NCBI RefSeq assembly: GCF_044003965.1
Contig: NZ_JBAWKC010000001.1
Coordinates: forward strand, 1,116,001 to 1,180,000
Source of the DNA: Yeosuana aquiaggeris
GTDB taxonomy: Bacteria; Bacteroidota; Bacteroidia; Flavobacteriales; Flavobacteriaceae
Direction of reading: 5' to 3'
DNA length: 64,000 bases
Shown here: positions 18,205-25,045 of the stretch, piece by piece
Layout of the letters: each line of letters starts with the position of its first letter
Position numbering within the stretch: position 1 is the first letter of the stretch
Notes under the pieces: generated by a model
The model's input: only the letters and a program-made list of their open reading frames with translations
Database searches by the model: none
What the model was told of the DNA's origin: nothing
Translations under genes and position numbers: made by a program

Positions 18205-18408
18205 TTAAGAATGTTGAGGTTCATTGCAGTCACTAAACTGATCTGGAGTTTTACCACAAAAACCACAAGATTCGCCATTTTTATTTAAAACTGGATTTTG
18301 ACTAGCGCAAGTTCCTGCAAATTTACCATCTTTTTTTGCCCATAGTTTTATGGCAATTCCAGCAAATCCCAACCCAAGAAGGGCAATTGTTATTAAAAGA
18401 AGTTTCAT
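18205..18408 (-). CDS. small membrane-anchored Cys-rich protein
   Basis: This 67-residue protein starts with one hydrophobic helix (MKLLLITIALLGLGFAGIAI). A short polar domain follows, with four cysteines in a C-x13-C-x2-C-x9-C pattern (Cys34, 48, 51, 61) around the phrase GESCGFCGKTPDQF. I recall similar proteins of unknown function in other flavobacteria, annotated only as membrane or secreted protein. The cysteines could bind a metal or form disulfides in the periplasm. The ATG at 18408 is chosen because the TTG seven codons upstream is part of the -7 element. It is the first gene of the GT2/sigma/Nramp operon. Confidence 0.8.
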   Translation of the reverse strand: MKLLLITIALLGLGFAGIAIKLWAKKDGKFAGTCASQNPVLNKNGESCGFCGKTPDQFSDCNEPQHS

Positions 18409-18426
18409 TAGATTAAAAATTTGACA

Positions 18427-18434
18427 CAAAGATA
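18427..18434 (-). promoter_or_regulatory. -7 promoter element of the Cys-rich/GT2/sigma/Nramp operon
   Basis: The minus strand reads TATCTTTG, 18 bases before the ATG at 18408. It is an exact TAnnTTTG match and contains the spurious TTG start. Confidence 0.5.
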
Positions 18435-18553
18435 GTGCTTTTGACTAAAATACTAATAAAAATAAAGTGTTGGAAATTACCGAAGAGAACCATTTTTTTA
18501 ACTAATAAACAAATATTCTTATATTTATTTAACTAACTATTAAACTTTTATTT

Positions 18554-19240
18554 ATGAAAAAATTATTTGCAGAATTTTTTGGAACCTTCTGGCTAGTTTT
18601 TGGAGGTTGTGGAAGTGCTATTTTTGCAGCTGGTTTTCCTGATCTGGGAATTGGTTTTGCAGGAGTTGCATTGGCTTTTGGTCTAACAGTTTTAACCATG
18701 GCTTATGCATTAAGTCATATTTCGGGTGGGCATTTTAATCCAGCTGTTTCAATTGGTTTATGGGCAGGAGGAAAATTTGAAGCCAAAGATTTATTAGGCT
18801 ATATTATTGCTCAAGTTATTGGGGCAATTGCTGCAGCAGGAGCATTGTATTTAATTGTAACAGGGAAATCTGATTTTGTCGATATTGGTGGTTTTGCTGC
18901 TAATGGTTATGGAGATTTGTCTCCTGACGGTTATTCCATGACATCTGCATTAGTGGCAGAGTTTTTATTAACCGCTTTTTTTCTGTTAATTATTTTAGGA
19001 AGCACTAATGCCAGAGCTCCAAAGGGCTTTGCACCAATAGCTATTGGTTTGGCGTTGACCTTAATTCATTTAATTAGTATTCCAATTACTAACACATCGG
19101 TTAATCCGGCTAGGTCAACAAGTCAGGCATTATTTGCTGGTGCTGATTTTACCCGTCAGTTATGGTTGTTTTGGGTAGCGCCTATAGCAGGAGCAATTAT
19201 TGCAGGTTTAATACATAAGGCTCTTTTTGAAAAAGAATAA
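18554..19240 (+). CDS. aqpZ: aquaporin Z
   Basis: This 228-residue water channel has six hydrophobic helices and the two pore half-helices with NPA motifs at residues 62-64 (GGHFNPAVS) and 184-186 (TSVNPARS). Arg187 after the second NPA is the selectivity-filter arginine. His171 (IHLISIP) and Phe43 agree with a narrow water-selective aquaporin rather than a glycerol facilitator. The gene is monocistronic and followed by a strong terminator shared with the convergent anti-sigma gene. Confidence 0.95.
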   Translation: MKKLFAEFFGTFWLVFGGCGSAIFAAGFPDLGIGFAGVALAFGLTVLTMAYALSHISGGHFNPAVSIGLWAGGKFEAKDLLGYIIAQVIGAIAAAGALYLIVTGKSDFVDIGGFAANGYGDLSPDGYSMTSALVAEFLLTAFFLLIILGSTNARAPKGFAPIAIGLALTLIHLISIPITNTSVNPARSTSQALFAGADFTRQLWLFWVAPIAGAIIAGLIHKALFEKE

Positions 19241-19260
19241 TGATATTTTTTTAAAATAGA

Positions 19261-19293
19261 AAAAGGGTTGTTTTATATAAAACAACCCTTTTT
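19261..19293. terminator. bidirectional intrinsic terminator between aqpZ and the anti-sigma gene
   Basis: AAAAGGGTTGTTTT (19261-19274) and its exact inverted copy (19279-19292) form a 14-bp stem with an ATAT loop, with T-runs at the 3' side of both strands. It lies 20 bases after aqpZ and 26 bases after the convergent gene. Confidence 0.9.
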
Positions 19294-19318
19294 CTTTCTG
19301 ATAAAAGATGCTATTAAT

Positions 19319-20107
19319 CTATTTTAATTGAATTGCAGCTACTGAATTTTCCAAAGAGGCAACTGTATTGCCACCTTTCGGTTCAATAGTTATATTTAAA
19401 CCAAGAGCGTCTTCAGTATAAGGAATGGCTCTAAGTTGTCTATCTGTCTCATTTAATATACCTAAGCTTACCATTTTACCTTGTAATTCAGCCCAGATTT
19501 GATAGCATTGTTCTTCAGGTAATTGAGGTAAAGAAACCACGTCAATCATTGATGTTTTTGATTTTGTGTTGATGTAAGCAACCGTTTTTAAGTTTTTAGC
19601 TCTGTTATTTCCCTGCATAATATATTTATAAGTCTCAGGGTCATTAAGTTGTTTAAACTGATACATGATATCATCAAGTTTTTTGTTGTTCATTTCAATA
19701 TCACTACGTAAATCGAAAATTTCATCAACCACAACTTGGTTTTCTTCAGAAAGTTTTTGATTTTTTGAATGTAGATAAAATGATTGACCCGCAAAAATTA
19801 AAGCAGCAATGCTCGCTGCAATACTCAACTGATGCCATTTTTTATATTTTTTGGCAGGGTTTAATTGTAAAACAGGTTTTTCATCAAGCTCATCTAAAAT
19901 GTTATTTAAGATGCCTTTTGGTGCTTCAACAGCTTGACTTTTTGCTACAACTTCTAGATTAAACTGCATGGTATTATATGCGTTTTCTACTTCTGGATGT
20001 CTTGCTATATAAGACTCGATATGTTCAGTTTCTTCAGAAGAAGTTTCTCCTAATAGATATTTTTCTAATAGGCCAGAATTTAAAAAAGTAATTATTTTTT
20101 CATTCAT
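19319..20107 (-). CDS. membrane anti-sigma factor (RskA-like)
   Basis: This 262-residue protein has an N-terminal cytoplasmic domain (1-75) with the SGLLEKYLLGETSSEE signature seen in Bacteroidota anti-sigma factors without the HxxxCxxC zinc motif. A transmembrane helix follows (about 92-112), then a short coiled coil, then a periplasmic RskA-type domain (LPQLPEEQCYQIWAELQGKMVSLG near 192-215). It should hold the ECF sigma factor encoded 11 bases upstream at the membrane until a signal triggers release. The signal is not evident. Confidence 0.9.
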   Translation of the reverse strand: MNEKIITFLNSGLLEKYLLGETSSEETEHIESYIARHPEVENAYNTMQFNLEVVAKSQAVEAPKGILNNILDELDEKPVLQLNPAKKYKKWHQLSIAASIAALIFAGQSFYLHSKNQKLSEENQVVVDEIFDLRSDIEMNNKKLDDIMYQFKQLNDPETYKYIMQGNNRAKNLKTVAYINTKSKTSMIDVVSLPQLPEEQCYQIWAELQGKMVSLGILNETDRQLRAIPYTEDALGLNITIEPKGGNTVASLENSVAAIQLK

Positions 20108-20118
20108 GACTTTATTTA

Positions 20119-20649
20119 TTAAGGATTGTAAATTTTTTTCAATTCACGTAATCCAATTTTTAATCTTGATTTTATTGTGCCCAGCGGAATATCTAATTCT
20201 TCACTGGCTTCTTGTTGTGTCATACCTTCAAAAAATAAGGCATTAATTACAATTTGATATTTTTCATCTAACGTGTTCAAGTGTTTCTGAATATCTAAAA
20301 CGTCTTGGTTTAGTTCGTTTGATGTTATTCTATATACGGATGAAGTTTCAATTTGGACTTCATTATTGTTTTTGTTTTTTAATGATCTAACCTTGTCAAT
20401 AGCCGTGTTGTAGGCAATTCGGTAAAGCCATGTAAATAATTTTGCCTTTCCCGGATCATATTTTTTTGAATTTTTCCAGATTTTTACAAAACTTTCTTGA
20501 AGGACATCCTGGGCAATTTCTTCGTCTGATATCACCTTTAATATAACACCATAAATGGCATCCGCATAATATTCATACAACAAATTAATGGCTTTTTTAT
20601 CGCCATTTTTAAGCAAGCTTACTATTTCATTTTCTATGGGTGAAATCAA
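20119..20649 (-). CDS. ECF sigma factor (SigK-like) paired with anti-sigma
   Basis: This 176-residue ECF factor has region 2 (SDEEIAQDVLQESFVKIWKN, KLFTWLYRIAYNTAIDKVRS) and region 4 (NALFFEGMTQQEASEELDIPLGTIKSRL, here split by the linker at about 105-120). It precedes its anti-sigma gene by 11 bases, the usual order for cotranscribed pairs. A TAACTTTG -7 element lies 44 bases upstream. The sequence contains no hint of the regulon. Confidence 0.92.
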   Translation of the reverse strand: MISPIENEIVSLLKNGDKKAINLLYEYYADAIYGVILKVISDEEIAQDVLQESFVKIWKNSKKYDPGKAKLFTWLYRIAYNTAIDKVRSLKNKNNNEVQIETSSVYRITSNELNQDVLDIQKHLNTLDEKYQIVINALFFEGMTQQEASEELDIPLGTIKSRLKIGLRELKKIYNP

Positions 20650-20693
20650 GATTAATTATTTTAGTTGATGAATAAAAGACATACTAATAACAC

Positions 20694-20701
20694 CAAAGTT
20701 A
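20694..20701 (-). promoter_or_regulatory. -7 promoter element of the sigma/anti-sigma operon
   Basis: The minus strand reads TAACTTTG, 44 bases before the sigma factor ATG, an exact TAnnTTTG match in the short gap after murB. Confidence 0.4.
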
Positions 20702-20716
20702 GATATTTCTTTTAAA

Positions 20717-21727
20717 TTAAAGGATATTTACTTCAGCTTCAATGGATATGTTAAAAAGGCGAAACACCGTTTTTTGAATTAATTTTGAAAGTTTTAAAAT
20801 ATCTGAACCTTTTGCTTCTCCGTAATTAACCAAAACCAATGCCTGATTTTTATGTACTCCATAATCACCAAAACGTTTTCCTTTAAACCCTGCTTTTTCT
20901 ATGAGCCATCCTGCGGGCACTTTAACCTCATTATTAGAAACCGAATAACTTGGTGCATTAGGGAAATTCTGTAATAGTTTTTCAAACTCATTTAGTGATA
21001 TCACTGGATTCTTGAAGAAACTACCACTATTACCTATAATTTTTGGATTGGGTAATTTACTTTCTCTTATTGAAATAACAGCTTTTGAAATATCCTGAAT
21101 AGTTGGATTCTTAATGCCCATTAATTCTAACTCAGATGAAATGGTACCATAATTAATATTTAATTTATGATTGCGTTTTGTAAACTTAAATGTGACATTA
21201 GTTATGATGTATTGATCTTTTTGTTGTTTGAATATTGAATCTCTATAACCAAATTCACATTTAGATTTTAGAAAGGTTTGCGATGCCAAATTCGATCGAG
21301 AAATAGTTTCACATGACACAAACGTGTCTTTTAACTCAACTCCATAAGCTCCAATATTTTGTATAGGAGAAGTGCCTACATTTCCTGGAATTAATGACAG
21401 GTTTTCAATACCTCCATAATTGTTTTTCATGCACCAAAGTACAAATTCATGCCAGTTTTCACCGGCATTCACTTTTACAAATACAAAATCCTCATCCTGA
21501 GAGATAACATCTATACCTTTAAAGTTTATATGAATAACGAGTTTATTCTGGTCTTTTGTAAGCAGCATATTGCTTCCGCCTCCTAAAATAAGTTTATCAG
21601 TATACTCAGGAAGAGATAAAACTTGCTTTAATTCTTTAATATTAGAAACTGAAACAAAATGTCTGGCAGTAACATCAATACCAAAAGTATTATAGGGTTT
21701 TAAAGATATGTCTTGCTGAATATGCAT
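20717..21727 (-). CDS. murB: UDP-N-acetylmuramate dehydrogenase
   Basis: MurB reduces UDP-GlcNAc-enolpyruvate to UDP-MurNAc in the cytoplasm, using FAD and NADPH. The 336-residue protein has the N-terminal NTFGID segment, the FAD-binding LGGGSNML, ENLSLIPGNVGTSPIQNIGAYG, the YRDSIFK motif and GNSGSFFKNPV with the catalytic serine, plus AGWLIEKAGFKG. The length fits the E. coli-like type I enzyme. It overlaps the upstream aminotransferase gene by one base. Confidence 0.96.
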   Translation of the reverse strand: MHIQQDISLKPYNTFGIDVTARHFVSVSNIKELKQVLSLPEYTDKLILGGGSNMLLTKDQNKLVIHINFKGIDVISQDEDFVFVKVNAGENWHEFVLWCMKNNYGGIENLSLIPGNVGTSPIQNIGAYGVELKDTFVSCETISRSNLASQTFLKSKCEFGYRDSIFKQQKDQYIITNVTFKFTKRNHKLNINYGTISSELELMGIKNPTIQDISKAVISIRESKLPNPKIIGNSGSFFKNPVISLNEFEKLLQNFPNAPSYSVSNNEVKVPAGWLIEKAGFKGKRFGDYGVHKNQALVLVNYGEAKGSDILKLSKLIQKTVFRLFNISIEAEVNIL

Positions 21728-22917
21728 TAATCTTTGTACACCTTTAAAGCCTCTTTAATAATATTTACAGCTTTTATCAAACTTTCTTTTTTAAGTACAT
21801 AAGCAATTCTAATTTGGTTTAAACCAACCCCTGGAGTAGAATAGAATCCAGCCGCAGGCGCAACCATAACAGTTTCACCGTTTACATCAAAATGTTCTAA
21901 AAGCCACTGGGCAAAATTATCTGCATTTTTTATAGGCAATTGAACAACACAATAAAAAGCGCCATTAGGTTTGGCTACTTTAATACCTGCAATTTTTTGT
22001 AATTCTTCAATTAAAATATTTCTTCTATCTACATATTCATGTATAACATCATCAAAATAACTTTGAGGTGTTTCTAGCGCGGCTTCACTAGCAATTTGGG
22101 CAAAAGTTGGAGGACTTAATCTTGCCTGGGCAAATTTTAGAGCCGTTTGTATAACAGCTTTATTTTTAGATACTAAATAACCTATTCTTGCACCACACAT
22201 ACTGTATCTCTTTGAAACAGAATCGATCATGATGGCATTATCTTCTATCCCTTGTTCTTGCATAATTGAATAATGGCTATGACCATCATAAGCAAATTCT
22301 CTATATACTTCATCGGCAATTAAAAATAAATCATGCTTTTTAACAAGAGAAGCCAGTTGTTTTATTTCCTCTTTTGAATATAAGTAGCCTGTTGGATTCC
22401 CTGGATTACAAATTAAAATGGCTTTCGTTTTTGGAGTGATAAGTTTTTCAAATTCTTCAATAGGAGGTAAGGCAAAATTATCTTCAATTTTAGATATTAC
22501 TGGTACAATATTGACGTTTGAAGCTGTTGAAAAGCCATTATAATTGGCGTAAAATGGTTCTGGAACAATAATTTCATCATCAGTATCCATAATACTGCCA
22601 AAAGCAAATAACAAGGCTTCACTACCACCAGTAGTTACAATAATATCATCATGAGTCACATGAATTTGCTTTTTGTAATAATAGCCTGCGATTTTTTTAC
22701 GGTATTCTTCAGAACCCTCAGATCTGGTATAAGCCAAAATATCTAATGAATGTATTTTAACAGCATCTAGAGCTATTTGAGGTGTTTTAATATCCGGTTG
22801 CCCAATATTTAAATAATAAACAGTTTTTCCTTGTTTATGTGCGTTTTCAGCATAAGGGACTAATTTTCTGATGGGAGACTGAGGCATGGATTGCCCTTTT
22901 AATGAAATTTTCGGCAT
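21727..22917 (-). CDS. PLP-dependent class I aminotransferase
   Basis: This 396-residue fold-type I aminotransferase shows YLNIGQPDIKTP near the N-terminus, NPGNPTG (about 166-172), ADEVYREF and the PLP lysine motif DSVSKRYSMCGARIGY. It most resembles aspartate/aromatic aminotransferases of the AspC Ib group; the amino acid specificity is not readable. The gene starts the pair with murB (stop and start overlap by one base). A one-mismatch -7 element (CAACTTTG) lies just upstream. Confidence 0.9.
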   Translation of the reverse strand: MPKISLKGQSMPQSPIRKLVPYAENAHKQGKTVYYLNIGQPDIKTPQIALDAVKIHSLDILAYTRSEGSEEYRKKIAGYYYKKQIHVTHDDIIVTTGGSEALLFAFGSIMDTDDEIIVPEPFYANYNGFSTASNVNIVPVISKIEDNFALPPIEEFEKLITPKTKAILICNPGNPTGYLYSKEEIKQLASLVKKHDLFLIADEVYREFAYDGHSHYSIMQEQGIEDNAIMIDSVSKRYSMCGARIGYLVSKNKAVIQTALKFAQARLSPPTFAQIASEAALETPQSYFDDVIHEYVDRRNILIEELQKIAGIKVAKPNGAFYCVVQLPIKNADNFAQWLLEHFDVNGETVMVAPAAGFYSTPGVGLNQIRIAYVLKKESLIKAVNIIKEALKVYKD

Positions 22918-23045
22918 GTTAATTATAATTTTTCAACTACAAAGTTGAGAAAATTATCTTAAAGTTTATTTAAAAAACAGCCATATTTCAATTTGATAAC
23001 AAAAGGATTTGTAAATTGAATATATCAAGGGTTAAGTCCTTTATT

Positions 23046-24383
23046 ATGAAAAATTTATTCAACTTTTTATTATTGTTTTTGTGTTTTAGTAGCCTCGGAA
23101 TTTCTCAAGGAAAATTTACTATTCAAAACAATAAAAAATCTGATAAAATTAAATTTGAATTAATCAATAATTTAATAATCATTCCTGTTAAAGTCAATGA
23201 TATTGAATTATCTTTTTTATTAGATACCGGTGTAAGTAAAACAATTATTTTTAATTACAAAAATATTTCGGATTCATTAAAAATGAAAGATACGGAGGCT
23301 ATCTATTTGAGAGGTTTGGGTGAAGGAGAATCAGTTGAAGCTTTAAAATCTCGTAATAATGTATTTAAAATTGGCGACGCTATTAAATTAAATCAAGATT
23401 TATTCGCTATATATAACGAAAACATCAATTTTGCTCCAAGGCTTGGTATTCCAGTTCACGGAATCGTTGGTTTTGACTTGTTTAAAGATTTAGTTGTTGA
23501 AATTAATTATTCCAATAAATACATAAGATTAACAGAACCAAAGGAGTTTCATTATAAAAACTGTAAAAAATGTGAAACACTTAATTTAGAATTTTATAAT
23601 AACAAACCTTATTTGAATGCCAATGTTAAAATAGCAGAAAAAGATATATCTGTAAAATTACTCATTGATTCTGGCGGAAGTGATGCCTTGTGGTTATTTG
23701 AAGATAAGAATTTGGGAATACGGCATAGTGATAAATATTTTGAAGATTTTCTTGGTCATGGGTTAAGTGGAAGTGTCTATGGAAAACGATCAAAAATTGA
23801 TGAAATATCCTTTAAAGGATTTAAAATAAAGGATGCCAATGTGGCCTTTCCAGATTCCTCCTCTATAGCATTTGCTAAACAATTTAAAGACAGAAACGGA
23901 AGTTTAGCAGGCAATATTTTAAAAAGGTTTAATCTGATAGTAGATTATCAAAAGGCATCTATAGTTTTAAAAAAGAACGTATTTTTTAAGCAGGAATTTA
24001 CTTATAATAAAAGTGGAATTGAATTGGCTCATCATGGGGTAAGATTTGTAAAAGAAGCAGATTACAAAAATAATCAGAAGATTGATATGGTTAATGAGGA
24101 AACCAACAGTATACCAGTAATTAATTGGGGCTCTAGTTATAAATTAACACTAAAGCCTGCGTATGCAATAGTAGAACTTAGAGAAGATTCACCGGCATTT
24201 AATGCTGGATTAAAAATAGGAGATATCATTTTAAGCATAAATGGAAAATCTACGTATGAGTTTACTTTGCAGGACTTAATGCAAAAGTTTTATGATAAGG
24301 AAGGATCTAGGATCAAATTAAATATAGAAAGGAATGGAACAAACTTTATTGTTAATTTTAGACTAGAAAATTTACTCGAATAA
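23046..24383 (+). CDS. secreted retropepsin-like aspartyl protease with PDZ domain
   Basis: The protein (445 residues from the ATG at 23046) has a signal peptide (MKNLFNFLLLFLCFSSLGIS) and two aspartyl protease-like half domains, each with a catalytic motif: DTG at 60-62 (FLLDTGVSKT) and DSG at 208-210 (LLIDSGGSD). A C-terminal PDZ domain (about 360-440) contains LREDSPAFNAGLKIGDIILSI. This matches the Bacteroidota aspartyl protease family protein type. It probably acts in the periplasm; substrates are unknown. A TTG ten codons upstream is disfavoured because it would precede the signal peptide. A terminator follows. Confidence 0.9.
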   Translation: MKNLFNFLLLFLCFSSLGISQGKFTIQNNKKSDKIKFELINNLIIIPVKVNDIELSFLLDTGVSKTIIFNYKNISDSLKMKDTEAIYLRGLGEGESVEALKSRNNVFKIGDAIKLNQDLFAIYNENINFAPRLGIPVHGIVGFDLFKDLVVEINYSNKYIRLTEPKEFHYKNCKKCETLNLEFYNNKPYLNANVKIAEKDISVKLLIDSGGSDALWLFEDKNLGIRHSDKYFEDFLGHGLSGSVYGKRSKIDEISFKGFKIKDANVAFPDSSSIAFAKQFKDRNGSLAGNILKRFNLIVDYQKASIVLKKNVFFKQEFTYNKSGIELAHHGVRFVKEADYKNNQKIDMVNEETNSIPVINWGSSYKLTLKPAYAIVELREDSPAFNAGLKIGDIILSINGKSTYEFTLQDLMQKFYDKEGSRIKLNIERNGTNFIVNFRLENLLE

Positions 24384-24423
24384 AAAAGGCCCAAACAACA
24401 ATGATGCTTGAGCCTTTTTTTTT
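24382..24423. terminator. bidirectional terminator between the aspartyl protease and DUF1573 genes
   Basis: AAAAAAGGC-CAA (24383-24394) pairs with TTGAGCCTTTTTT (24408-24420) with one C-A mismatch and a 13-base loop. T-runs follow on both strands, between two convergent stops. Confidence 0.8.
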
Positions 24424-24432
24424 ATTAGTTTT

Positions 24433-24858
24433 TTATTTTTCTATAAGACTTTTATCTTTTTTTTCAAGTACACTTTCTTTACTTGAATCAATAACTTCAC
24501 CTTTTATTTTTAAAGCGACGGTTGGCGTGTCAGCATTAGAAATAACGGTAATAGTTTTTCTTATAGGATTCACTCTATTGGTGTCATATTTTACTTGAAT
24601 TTCTCCAGTTTTTCCAGGTAATATTGGATCTTGTGACCATTTTGGAACTGTACATCCACAGCTAGAAGTTACCTTTGAAACAATTAGTGGAGCATCACCA
24701 GTATTTGTAAATTCAAATATTCTTAATCCATCAGCTCCTTTTTCAATGGTTCCATAATCTACTGTGTCAGTTTTAAACTTAATTTTTGCCACTTTATCTT
24801 GGGCATTTATTGAAAAACTGATTAAACCGATAAATAAAATAGTAATTAATTTTTTCAT
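24433..24858 (-). CDS. secreted DUF1573 domain protein
   Basis: This 141-residue protein has a signal peptide (MKKLITILFIGLISFSINAQ) and a single DUF1573 immunoglobulin-like beta-sandwich. The family signature is clear: FEFTNTGDAPLIVSKVTSSCGCTVP followed by PILPGKTGEIQVKYDT. Such proteins are common in Bacteroidota and of unknown function, presumably periplasmic. The C-terminal 20 residues are Lys/Glu/Ser-rich. The gene is divergent from valS, a pairing I recall from other flavobacteria. Confidence 0.9.
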   Translation of the reverse strand: MKKLITILFIGLISFSINAQDKVAKIKFKTDTVDYGTIEKGADGLRIFEFTNTGDAPLIVSKVTSSCGCTVPKWSQDPILPGKTGEIQVKYDTNRVNPIRKTITVISNADTPTVALKIKGEVIDSSKESVLEKKDKSLIEK

Positions 24859-25007
24859 TATTAAAATTTTTAAATGTTAGTAAACATACTTACTTTTTCC
24901 ATAATCTGCAAAAATATTAGATGAAATGCACTTTTGTTAACATTTTAAAAACACATCATTTTTTTGTCAATACCAATTATTGGCTTTCACAGAAAAAGAA
25001 ATATAAG

Positions 25008-25015
25008 TACTTTTG
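25008..25015 (+). promoter_or_regulatory. -7 promoter element of valS
   Basis: TACTTTTG matches TAnnTTTG, 30 bases before the ATG at 25046. A TTG at 24980-24982 lies 25 bases upstream, a little far for a -33 element. The element's own TTG is the false start of the longer open frame. Confidence 0.45.
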
Positions 25016-25045
25016 CAAATCAATATTCAAAAACTATTCCAAAGT

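Noticed and set aside
16550..20649. The two sigma factor genes as one regulatory system
   Set aside because: They lie in separate operons on either side of the convergent aqpZ gene and its terminator; only the second has an anti-sigma partner.
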